From Microbacterium dextranolyticum (GTDB lineage: Bacteria > Actinomycetota > Actinomycetes > Actinomycetales > Microbacteriaceae): a stretch of 64,000 nucleotides of DNA. The notes beneath the pieces were generated by a model. It was not told the origin of the DNA. It was given only the letters and a program-made list of their open reading frames with translations, and did not search any database. Where the stretch lies: positions 2,852,001-2,916,000 of the forward strand of contig NZ_JAFBBR010000001.1 of the NCBI RefSeq assembly GCF_016907295.1, written 5' to 3'. The position numbers were made by a program, and so were the translations under genes. Every line of letters begins with the position of its first letter. Within the stretch, counting starts at the first letter, position 1. This document shows, piece by piece, positions 16,716 through 25,947 of this stretch.

Positions 16716-17205
16716 GACGCGGGTGGACGGTCGCGGCCGCTTTTGCGGCGGCGACCGTGTTGTGCACGGCGTGCTCGCCGTCGTCGGGACAAGGCGGGGA
16801 TGCTGACGCTTCGGCTGTCGTCAGCGCCGTGGAAGCGGCCGATTCTCGCGTCGCGAGCGCAACGGTCGAGCAGGGGCTGAGTGGTTTCTCCTCGGGCTGG
16901 ATCGTGGAGGTCGTCATGTCCGGTGAAGACCCCGTCACCTCCGATGAACTCTCTGCATTCCTGCGGGCCGCGCGCCACGCGGGCAGCCGCGAGCCCGGTC
17001 ACATCGATCTCTTCACGAAGAGTCAGTCGGGCGCCTCGCTCGACCTCACCGCCGCAGCCGACCAGCTGGGCATTCTCTACAGCAAGATCGGTGATGGGAT
17101 CGACGTCAGCAGCGACGCGATCGACGACGCTCTCGGCACAGGTCGATGACGGACACCGACACGGCGACGACGCCGATGCTCCGCTTTCGACTCGCCGGCG
17201 CGTGG
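16630..17205 (+). repeat. Tandem duplicated module, copy 2
   Basis: Second copy of the block at 15373-15948: toxin tip, complete second lipoprotein gene and the first 20 codons of the unknown gene. Homology to copy 1 stops sharply at the GCGTGG around 17205, after which the reading frame closes within four codons. Confidence 0.85.
16712..17149 (+). CDS. Small lipoprotein, candidate immunity protein 2
   Basis: 145-aa paralogue of the lipoprotein at 15455 with identical length and ungapped alignment (about 88 of 145 residues the same by hand count). Signal segment ends in VLCTAC; the mature part has GLSGFSSGWIVEVVMSGED, FLRAARHAG and DLTAAADQLGI. The last 12 residues (SDAIDDALGTGR versus RDAIDDALGTGR) are almost unchanged while the core has drifted. 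It begins inside the orphan toxin tip (ATGA overlap). Because the reading frame is intact although the toxin part is gone, it may be kept as orphan immunity against a related toxin. An in-frame ATG at 16703 is an alternative start. Confidence 0.7.
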   Translation: MRRGWTVAAAFAAATVLCTACSPSSGQGGDADASAVVSAVEAADSRVASATVEQGLSGFSSGWIVEVVMSGEDPVTSDELSAFLRAARHAGSREPGHIDLFTKSQSGASLDLTAAADQLGILYSKIGDGIDVSSDAIDDALGTGR

Positions 17206-17217
17206 CCGCAGGACTGA
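17146..17217 (+). pseudogene. Truncated copy of the unknown 210-aa gene
   Basis: Starts ATGA-overlapped with the second lipoprotein gene and encodes MTDTDTATTPMLRFRLAGAW as in the full gene at 15889, then closes with three different codons and TGA. The rest has been deleted; three bases separate it from the stop of the LacI gene. Confidence 0.8.
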
Positions 17218-17220
17218 CCC

Positions 17221-18189
17221 TCAGGCCGACACGCGGCGCACGAGTTCGGGTGCGATCACGACCGGATCGGCCGCGTCGCCCGCCATGCGCGCGATGAGCG
17301 AGTCCATCGCCGCCACCCCGAGCGCGTCGAAGTCCTGACGCAGCGTCGTCAGCGGCGGGCGGTACTCCGCGGCATCCGCGATGCCGTCGAAGCCCACCAC
17401 CGCGACATCGCCGGGAACGTTCCGCCCTTGTTCGGCGAGGGCACGCAGGGCGCCGAGCGCCATCTGGTCGTTCGCGGCGAACAGCGCCGTCGCGTCGTGA
17501 CTCAACGCGCGCGCGGCGGCGTGGCCCGAGGCCGCGGTCCAGTCCCCCCGCAGGACATCGGGAACGCCCCGCCCAGCGTCCTCGAGGACCTCGCGCCACG
17601 CGCGTTCACGCGCCGCGGCCGCGAACGACGCGACCGGCCCCGCGATGTGATGGACGGTGTCGTGCCCGAGGCTCAGCAGGTGACGGGTCGCCGTGCGTGC
17701 GCCCGCGGCATGATCGGTCTGCACGACCGCGAAGCGGTCGTCGGGCAGCGAGTCCACGACCACGAGGGCGAGTCCCTCGGGAACATCGAGCCCTCGTGCC
17801 AGCGCCGTCGCCTCGTTGAGGACGACGGCCCCGTCCACGCCCTGGTCGCGCAGTCGCGCGAACCCGTCGGCGACGGCGTCGCGCCCCGTCGCGGTGACGA
17901 CGGTCAAGGCGAGACCGCGCGCCGCGGCCGCGTCGGCGAGCGCCTGCAGCATGCGGGAGTTGCCGACGGATGCCAGCGTCGACACGATCACGCCGACGGT
18001 GTCCGTGCGCCCCGTCCGCAGTGCCCGGGCCGCACGGTGGATGCGGTACCCGAGATCGGCCATTGCCGCTTCGACGCGGGCCCGGGTGACCGGGTCGACA
18101 CGCGGGCTGTCGTTGACGACGCGAGAGACGGTCTGGGAAGACACCCCCGCCATCGCGGCGACGTCCGCCATCGACACTCTGCGCTGCAT
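17221..18189 (-). CDS. LacI-family transcriptional regulator
   Basis: 322-aa sugar-responsive repressor. N-terminal LacI HTH: SMADVAAMAGVSSQTVSRVV with the hinge region after YRIHRAARALRTGRTDTVGV, then a periplasmic-binding-protein-like effector domain (VDGAVVLNEAT, ATRHLLSLGHDTVHHIAG, DVAVVGFDGIADAAEY). ATG 18189 was preferred because the HTH begins five residues later; longer versions would add a non-conserved head. It is divergent from galT-galK with an 88-bp gap, so it probably represses the galactose genes and itself, with galactose or a related sugar as effector (inferred). Confidence 0.9.
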   Translation of the reverse strand: MQRRVSMADVAAMAGVSSQTVSRVVNDSPRVDPVTRARVEAAMADLGYRIHRAARALRTGRTDTVGVIVSTLASVGNSRMLQALADAAAARGLALTVVTATGRDAVADGFARLRDQGVDGAVVLNEATALARGLDVPEGLALVVVDSLPDDRFAVVQTDHAAGARTATRHLLSLGHDTVHHIAGPVASFAAAARERAWREVLEDAGRGVPDVLRGDWTAASGHAAARALSHDATALFAANDQMALGALRALAEQGRNVPGDVAVVGFDGIADAAEYRPPLTTLRQDFDALGVAAMDSLIARMAGDAADPVVIAPELVRRVSA

Positions 18190-18236
18190 TCCGTCCGGCC
18201 CCCTGCTCTCGGCGATGAGCCTATCCCGCGTCACAC

Positions 18237-18262
18237 CGAGTGTTGCTGAGGACATTCACTCG
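18237..18262. promoter_or_regulatory. Candidate operator between the LacI regulator and galT
   Basis: Inverted repeat CGAGTG-N14-CACTCG just upstream of the galT -10 box. The spacing is longer than a classic LacI-family operator, so this may be two half-sites or coincidence. Confidence 0.3.
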
Positions 18263-18265
18263 ATG

Positions 18266-18271
18266 TACCGT
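18266..18271 (+). promoter_or_regulatory. -10 box of galT (leaderless)
   Basis: TACCGT exactly 6 nt before GTG 18278. It decides between the possible starts at 18263, 18278 and 18284 in favour of 18278. Confidence 0.5.
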
Positions 18272-18277
18272 GTGATC

Positions 18278-19455
18278 GTGAACATGCAGGACTTCGAACC
18301 GACGCCGACGGTGGATGCCGCGACGCTCGGTGCGGGTGTCGTCAAACGCCCCACGCGACTGGCCGACGGACGCGATCTCATCTACTTCGACGACCCCGGA
18401 ACGACGCTCGGGCCCGAGCGGGCGGTCGACGCCCGCCTTCTCGACCCACGCCCCGGCACGGCGACGATGCGCCAGGACGTCCTCACCGGCGACTGGATCT
18501 CGATCGCCGCCGCGCGGCAGAATCGCGCGTTCCTGCCTCCGGCCGAGCTCGATCCCCTCGCCCCGCAGTCGTCGACGAACCCGTCCGAGATCCCGTCGAC
18601 GTACGACGTCGCGGTGTTCGAGAACCGTTCGCCGTCGTTCGGCCCCGCCCTCGCCGCCGGAGACGATACCCCCCTCGCCCCCGATGCTCCGCGCGGGCTC
18701 GACGACCTCGACCATCTCGGACTCGGCCGCACGCGCACGAGTGTCGGTCGATGCGAGGTCGTGTGCTTCTCGCCCGAGCGCACGGGATCGTTCGGCACCC
18801 AGAGCGTCGTTCGTGCGCGCACGGTGATCGAGGCCTGGGCCGACCGTACGGCGGCGCTGTCCGCTCTCCCCGGCGTCGAGCAGGTCTTCCCGTTCGAGAA
18901 CCGCGGAGAGGCGATCGGCGTCACCCTTCACCACCCGCACGGTCAGATCTACGCCTATCCCTACATCACGCCGCGCACGCAACGGCTGCTCGATGCGGTC
19001 GATCGCACCGCACCCGACCTGTTCCAGCGCATCCTCGAGCACGAACAGGCAGGGCCGCGCGTCGTGCTCCGAGGAGAGCACTGGACAGCGTTCGTGCCGT
19101 TCGCCGCGAGATGGCCGATCGAGCTGCACGTGCTGCCCCATCGCCACGTCCCCGATCTCGCGGCGCTCACCGATGCCGAGCGCGACGAGCTCGCTCCCTT
19201 CTACCTGCGTCTGTTGCGCGGTGTCGACGCGCTGTACCCGGACCCGACTCCGTACATCGCCGCCTGGCACCAGGCACCCGTGCACGTCGGACGGGGCGCC
19301 GTGCGCCTCAACCTGCAGCTGACCAGCCCGCGCCGGGCCGCGGACAAGCTGAAGTACCTCGCCGGCTCAGAAGCGGCCATGGGCGCGTGGATCGGTGACA
19401 TCCCACCCGAAGAGGCCGCCGACCGGCTTCGCGACGCGATCGAAGGGGTGCAGCT

Positions 19456-19459
<4 letters not shown>
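18278..19459 (+). CDS. galT: Galactose-1-phosphate uridylyltransferase
   Basis: Leloir enzyme that transfers UMP from UDP-glucose to galactose-1-phosphate. About 393 aa from GTG 18278. Substrate-binding parts are RQDVLTGDWISIAAARQNRA at the N-terminus and the active-site HPHGQIYAYPYI (HxH nucleophile loop), with a preceding FENRGEAIG loop; the C-terminal half holds WPIELHVLPHRHVPDL and a second HIT-like domain. The stop overlaps galK as GTGA. Alternative starts at 18263 and 18284 are in frame; the promoter spacing favours 18278. Confidence 0.93.
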
Positions 19460-21708
<2,249 letters not shown>

Positions 21709-21744
21709 CCCGGCACGGCGCCCCGCGCCGCGCTCGGGGGACCG

Positions 21745-21750
21745 TACTCT
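21745..21750 (+). promoter_or_regulatory. -10 box of the YdcF-like gene
   Basis: TACTCT exactly 6 nt before ATG 21757. Confidence 0.5.
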
Positions 21751-21756
21751 CGAGGA

Positions 21757-22446
21757 ATGGTCGCGCGCAGGGGTCGGATGCCGGGGCGCCGGCGCGCCGC
21801 GGCATCCGCCCTGGCCGTGGTCGCCGGGCTCGGGTGCGCCCTGCTCGTCTGGGGTGAGGTGCAGGCCGCGAACGTCGCCCGCGCCGACTACCCGGACACG
21901 GATATGCGCCTCGAGGGGCCGCCCGATGGCCGCGACGTGGTGCTGGTGCTCGGCTTCCGGTCGCGCACGGACGGGCGCCGGAACGCCGTGCAGGTGTGGC
22001 GCACCCGGATCGCGGTGCGCTCCGCGCCGCGCTCGCACGCATCATCGGCCGGCACGCTCTTCGTCTTCTCGGGCGGGGCCGTGCGCGGGTCGGTGCCCGA
22101 GGCCGACCTCATGGCGCGCTACGCCGTTGCCCATCTCGGTGTCGCCGCGGCGGACGTCGCGATCGAGCGCCACGCGACCTCGACGCGCGAGAATCTGACA
22201 CTGTCGCTCCCGTGGCTGAGCGGCGCCCGCACGATCCGGATCGCGTCGAACACCGCGCACGCGCGACGGGCGCGCCGCTACCTGCGCGAGCTGGACCCGG
22301 AGCTGTGGCGGCGACTGCGACGCACCCGCGACTTCATGCCTCTCGAGCTCGGTCCGCTGCGGCTCGCCCTCACGTTCTACGACTTCGTGGCGGGGCGCAA
22401 GGCCGCACGGGACGACGCCGACGCGAGCCGCGACGCCGTCCGCTGA
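21757..22446 (+). CDS. YdcF/DUF218-family membrane-anchored protein
   Basis: 229 aa. A basic N-terminus and one membrane helix (ALAVVAGLGCALLVWGEV) precede a DUF218 domain: DVVLVLGFRSRTDGRRN, LFVFSGGAVRGSVPEADLMA (the GG and SEA-like acidic motif) and a STRENLTLSLPW stretch (ST-x-EN motif of the family). YdcF-like proteins bind nucleotide-type ligands or act in envelope metabolism (SanA, ElyC), but the exact role is unknown. The HARRARRYLRELDPELWRR segment replaces the usual C-terminal variable part. Ends 6 bp before the convergent methyltransferase stop. Confidence 0.85.
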   Translation: MVARRGRMPGRRRAAASALAVVAGLGCALLVWGEVQAANVARADYPDTDMRLEGPPDGRDVVLVLGFRSRTDGRRNAVQVWRTRIAVRSAPRSHASSAGTLFVFSGGAVRGSVPEADLMARYAVAHLGVAAADVAIERHATSTRENLTLSLPWLSGARTIRIASNTAHARRARRYLRELDPELWRRLRRTRDFMPLELGPLRLALTFYDFVAGRKAARDDADASRDAVR

Positions 22447-22452
22447 GGCTTC

Positions 22453-23403
22453 TCAGCGCAGAGCCGCATCCGGCATCCGGCGGCGCATGACGGCGATCGC
22501 CTCGGGATTGTCGTCGACGAGCACGGCGTCCCGGCCGAGGGCGGCGGCGACGGCACCGGTCGTGCCGCTTCCAGCGAAGAGGTCGAGCACACGGTCGCCG
22601 GGGCGCGTCGAGGCCTGCACGATGCGGCGCAGGATGCCCTCGGGCTTCTGGGTCGGGTAGCCGGTCTTCTCGCGGCCGCTCGTGGGCACGATCGTGTGCC
22701 ACCAGACATCCGTCGGCAGCTTTCCCCGGGCGGCTTTCTCGGGCGTCACGAGGCCGGGCGCCATATACGGCTCGCGATCGACGGCCTCCGAGTCGAACCA
22801 GTACGCGCGGGGGTTCTTCACGTAGACGAGGATCGTGTCGTGCTTGGTCGGCCACCGGCGCCGGCTCTTCGCCCCGTAGTCGTAGGCCCAGATGAGCTCG
22901 TTGAGGAAGCAGTCCCGTCCGAAGACGGCATCCATCAGCACCTTGGCGTAGTGCGCCTCGCGATAGTCGAGGTGCAGGTACAGGGTGCCGTCGTCGGCGA
23001 GTAGCCGCCACGCCTCGCGCAGGCGCGGCTCGAGGAACTCCCAGTAGTCGTCGAAGCTGTCGTCATAGACCCTCAGCCGCCCGCGGACGCGGGCGTAGTC
23101 CGTGCCGCGGAACCCCGCCTTGACCGGAGCACGGTCGTAACGCCTCCGATCCGACGCGGATTCCGCCGGATCGGGGGGCTCCGCAGAGTCCGCGTGCGAG
23201 ATCGGAGGAGTGAGGACCGCCGACTCGATGGCTCTGCTCTGTCGCCGACCCGTGTTGAACGGCGGATCGAGGTACACGAGCGTGAACGAGGCGTCCGGCA
23301 GCGTGCGCGCGACGGAGAGGTTGTCACCCTGGACGATCTCGACGCGGCCCGCGGCAGGTGCGTCGTCCGGCACGGCCGGCGTCACGGAACGCGGTGCAGC
23401 CAC
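22453..23403 (-). CDS. Orphan DNA methyltransferase (N6-adenine/N4-cytosine, beta class)
   Basis: 316 aa from ATG 23403; GTG 23385, which overlaps the lplA stop as GTGA, is an equally good start. Motif IV YLDPPFNTG comes first, followed by a target-recognition stretch (about residues 60-130, with YDDSFDDYWEFLEPRLREAW) and the AdoMet-binding motif VLDLFAGSGTTGAVAAAL near the C-terminus, which is the beta-class order. No restriction endonuclease gene is nearby, so it is likely a solitary regulator or house-keeping methylase. Located downstream of lplA on the same strand. The recognition sequence cannot be read from the protein. Confidence 0.88.
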   Translation of the reverse strand: MAAPRSVTPAVPDDAPAAGRVEIVQGDNLSVARTLPDASFTLVYLDPPFNTGRRQSRAIESAVLTPPISHADSAEPPDPAESASDRRRYDRAPVKAGFRGTDYARVRGRLRVYDDSFDDYWEFLEPRLREAWRLLADDGTLYLHLDYREAHYAKVLMDAVFGRDCFLNELIWAYDYGAKSRRRWPTKHDTILVYVKNPRAYWFDSEAVDREPYMAPGLVTPEKAARGKLPTDVWWHTIVPTSGREKTGYPTQKPEGILRRIVQASTRPGDRVLDLFAGSGTTGAVAAALGRDAVLVDDNPEAIAVMRRRMPDAALR

Positions 23404-24431
23404 GCGTCGGTGGCGAACTTGGATGCCACGAGGGCTTCCGCCTCGGCGTACTCCTCAGCGGTGATGCGCCCGGGGGCGGCACCGTAGAGGGTCGCGAAGG
23501 TGTCCTTCAGCCGCTCGATGATCGCCTCGCGCGGAAGGCCGGTCTGACTGCGGAGCGGGTCGACACGCTTGGCGGCGGAGGTCGTGCCCTTGTCGCTCAG
23601 CTTCTCGCGCCCGATCCGCAGCACCTCGGTCATCACCTGACCGTCCATGTCGTACGACATCGTCGCGTGGTGCAGCACGCCGCCGCCGGCGAGACGCTTC
23701 TGCGCGGCGCCCCCGATCTTGCCCTTCGGCGAGGCGATGTCGTTGAGGGGCTGGTAGGTCGCGTCGACGCCGAGAGACCGCAGCGCCTGCAGCACCCAGT
23801 CGTCGAGGAAGGCGTACGAGTCCGCGAAGGTCATGCCGGCGACGAAGGATGCCGGGACGTACAGCGAGTACGTGACGATCGAGTCGGCGCCCATCATCAT
23901 CGCGCCGCCGCCCGAGATCCGACGCACGACGTCGTAGCCGTGCCGGGCGGCGCCCTCGGGGTCGACCTCGTTGCGGTAGGACTGGAACGATCCGATGACG
24001 ACGGCGGACTGATCCCACTCCCAGATGCGGAGGGTGGGGTTGCGCAGGCCCGCACCGACCCGGGCGGTGAGCACTTCGTCGAGGGCAAGGTTCATCCGCG
24101 GCGAGACGGCACGGTCGTGGACGATCTCCCAGGTGAAGTCCTTCCAGCCCGGCGCCGTGATGAGGGCCCGCCGCACGGCGGTGCCCACGGACTCCGGCGT
24201 GAACCCGAGCAGCTGGGCTCCCTCGGGGAGCGCTGCACGCACCGCCGCGGCGATCGCCGAGGCATCCGTCTCCACCGGCAGCCCCGTGACGGCGGCGTCG
24301 ATCGCGCCGAGCGCCTCGTCCGGTTCGAGAAAGAAGTCCCCTGCCAGGTGGAAGGCGGCGATGCGTCCGTCCTCCACATCGAGATCGACGACGACGAGCT
24401 TGCCGCCCGGAACCTTGTACTCCCCGTGCAT
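23382..24431 (-). CDS. lplA: Lipoate-protein ligase with N-terminal accessory domain
   Basis: 349 aa. Attaches lipoate to E2 or H proteins. Residues 1-85 (MHGEYKVPGGKLVVVDLDVE, then LAGDFFLEPDEAL) look like the small C-terminal domain of LplA, here placed in front. The catalytic BPL/LplA/LipB fold follows, with MNLALDEVL, VVIGSFQSYRNEV (R-x-x-GG-type lipoate pocket), VVRRISGGGAMMMG and the Lys-containing SPKGKIGGAAQKRLAGGGVLHH. ATG 24431 lies 7 nt after TAGGCT. The methyltransferase gene follows with overlap. Confidence 0.88.
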   Translation of the reverse strand: MHGEYKVPGGKLVVVDLDVEDGRIAAFHLAGDFFLEPDEALGAIDAAVTGLPVETDASAIAAAVRAALPEGAQLLGFTPESVGTAVRRALITAPGWKDFTWEIVHDRAVSPRMNLALDEVLTARVGAGLRNPTLRIWEWDQSAVVIGSFQSYRNEVDPEGAARHGYDVVRRISGGGAMMMGADSIVTYSLYVPASFVAGMTFADSYAFLDDWVLQALRSLGVDATYQPLNDIASPKGKIGGAAQKRLAGGGVLHHATMSYDMDGQVMTEVLRIGREKLSDKGTTSAAKRVDPLRSQTGLPREAIIERLKDTFATLYGAAPGRITAEEYAEAEALVASKFATDAWLHRVP

Positions 24432-24438
24432 GCTCCCC

Positions 24439-24444
24439 AGCCTA
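24439..24444 (-). promoter_or_regulatory. -10 box of lplA
   Basis: TAGGCT on the minus strand, 7 nt before ATG 24431; a GGGGAG in the spacer could serve as ribosome-binding site. Confidence 0.5.
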
Positions 24445-24461
24445 CGAGCTGGGGGCGATCG

Positions 24462-25334
24462 TCAGTCGCGCACGGGCAGCCGGCGATCGAGCCAGGCGAG
24501 CAGATCGGCGATCACGTCGGCGCGAGTGACGTCGTTGAAGATCTCGTGGCGGACGCCGGGGTAGACGAGGGTCGTGACATCGGACAGACCGGAGCGGCGC
24601 CGGTACGCCTCCGCGAGGCGGTGGGCGCTGCGGGGCCCGCCCAGGGTGTCGTCCCGGCCGACCATGATGAGCACGGGCACGTCGGGGGTCAGATTCCGCG
24701 CCGGCAGCCCGAACAGCCGCGCCCCGTCGACGAGGCCGAACAGCGTGCGCACCGTCGCCGTGGTGGTGAGCGGGTCATCGAGGAAGGCCCGCCCGACGGA
24801 GAGGTCGGACGAGAGCCATTCCGTTCCCATCGCGTCGGCCGCCTTCCACGGAGCGTTGAGATCGCCGGCATTCATCGCGCCGGGCCACCGCAGAGCGGTG
24901 CCGGTGAGGACGACGGCGTCGTACGCGTCGGGATGCCCGTCGAGCAGCATCTGCGCGAGGAGAGACCCCCACGAGTGACCGAGCAGCACGAGCGGAAGAT
25001 CGGGATGATCGGCGCGGATCAGGCCTGTCAGCCGGGCGCACGCGTCGCGCGCCGCACGCACACCGCCGGGTCCGAGACGCCCGAGCTTCGTGCGGTCGCC
25101 GTGGTGCTGCGCCATGCCGGTCCGACCGTGACCACGGTGGTCGTCGGCGTACACGACGTATCCCGCAGCGACGAGGTCTGCGATCGTCCGTGCGTAGCGC
25201 CCGGCGTGCTCGCCCACCCCGTGCAGCAGCTGGATCACGGCGCGGGGAGTCGCCGCGGGCGAGTGCACGTCGTAGAAGATCCGGATGCCATGGGAATCGA
25301 CGAACGCGCGTTCCTCGCGACGGGGTTCGGCCAT
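24462..25334 (-). CDS. Alpha/beta-hydrolase, monoacylglycerol lipase-like
   Basis: 290-aa serine hydrolase (Hydrolase_4 type). VIQLLHGVGEHAGRYARTI holds the oxyanion HG motif, YADDHRGHGRTG follows, LLGHSWGSLLAQMLL is the nucleophile elbow with Ser, LIMVGRDDTLGGPRSAH provides the acid and YPGVRHEIFNDVTR the catalytic His. This pattern is shared with monoacylglycerol lipases and lysophospholipases. Start ATG 25334 sits 7 nt after TAGACT. Divergent from the MarR-MFS operon; no operon partner. Confidence 0.88.
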   Translation of the reverse strand: MAEPRREERAFVDSHGIRIFYDVHSPAATPRAVIQLLHGVGEHAGRYARTIADLVAAGYVVYADDHRGHGRTGMAQHHGDRTKLGRLGPGGVRAARDACARLTGLIRADHPDLPLVLLGHSWGSLLAQMLLDGHPDAYDAVVLTGTALRWPGAMNAGDLNAPWKAADAMGTEWLSSDLSVGRAFLDDPLTTTATVRTLFGLVDGARLFGLPARNLTPDVPVLIMVGRDDTLGGPRSAHRLAEAYRRRSGLSDVTTLVYPGVRHEIFNDVTRADVIADLLAWLDRRLPVRD

Positions 25335-25341
25335 GGGGGCG

Positions 25342-25347
25342 AGTCTA
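25342..25347 (-). promoter_or_regulatory. -10 box of the lipase-like gene
   Basis: TAGACT on the minus strand, 7 nt before ATG 25334. Confidence 0.5.
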
Positions 25348-25409
25348 GGGAGCGATGCGCGGTCCAGGCGAGCCCCACCGAATCTGCCGGGGCATCCATC
25401 CCCAGGTCG

Positions 25410-25435
25410 TTAGCAGAGCTAATGAGCTATGCTAA
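25410..25435. promoter_or_regulatory. Candidate double MarR operator
   Basis: Perfect palindrome TTAGC-AGA-GCTAA (25410-25422) followed by a second imperfect one, GAGCTATGCTAA (25424-25435), which overlaps the likely -10 box TATGCT (25428-25433) in front of the marR gene. The arrangement fits autorepression of the marR-MFS operon. Confidence 0.55.
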
Positions 25436-25443
25436 ATATTCGT

Positions 25444-25947
25444 ATGAGCGCCTCTTCCCCCTCCCCCGCAGCCGCTGTCGCCCGACGCGGCGACGCCGCT
25501 CCCTCCGCTGCCGACCCCGGCCTCGAGACCGACCTCGCGACCGAGGCATCCGAGTTCCGGATGGCCACTTTCCGCCTCGCCCGCCGGCTGCGCTCGCAGC
25601 GCGCCATCGACACCATGAGCGACGGGCAGTTCGCCGTGCTCGCCGCCCTGTCCGCGCACGGTCCGCACACGCTCGGTGAGCTCGCCGAACGCGAGCGTGT
25701 CTCCGCCCCCTCGATGAACCGCACCGTCAATTGCCTCGAGGAGTCCGGCTACCTCACCCGCACCCCCGACGAGACCGACCGCCGCAAGGTCAACATCGCA
25801 CTCACCGACGCCGGTCGCGAGGTCGTCGTCGAGACTGTGCGGCGACGGGACTCCTGGCTCGAGCAGGCCTTCGCGGAGCTCAGCGCTTCGCAGCGCGAGA
25901 TCCTGCGCGCCGCCGGCGACCTCATGAGAGAGGTCGCCGCCCGATGA
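25444..25947 (+). CDS. MarR-family repressor of the adjacent MFS gene
   Basis: 167-aa winged-helix regulator. DNA-binding core about residues 70-125: MSDGQFAVLAALSAHGPHTL, ELAERERVSAPSMNRTVNCL (recognition helix) and the wing RTPDETDRRKVNIALTDAG. A long Ala/Ser-rich head of about 35 residues precedes helix 1. ATG 25444 is used; an in-frame ATG at 25429 lies within the predicted operator and is less likely. The stop overlaps the MFS start (ATGA), which points to a self-controlled efflux operon responding to a phenolic or drug ligand (family knowledge). Confidence 0.9.
   Translation: MSASSPSPAAAVARRGDAAPSAADPGLETDLATEASEFRMATFRLARRLRSQRAIDTMSDGQFAVLAALSAHGPHTLGELAERERVSAPSMNRTVNCLEESGYLTRTPDETDRRKVNIALTDAGREVVVETVRRRDSWLEQAFAELSASQREILRAAGDLMREVAAR

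Noticed and set aside
13345..17217. Integrated phage or insertion sequence around the toxin island.
   Set aside because: No integrase, transposase or target-site duplication found; the palindromes resemble REP elements more than IS ends.
17146..17217. A genuine 23-aa peptide gene.
   Set aside because: Sequence equals the start of the 210-aa gene and ends abruptly at the duplication border, so it is a truncated copy.
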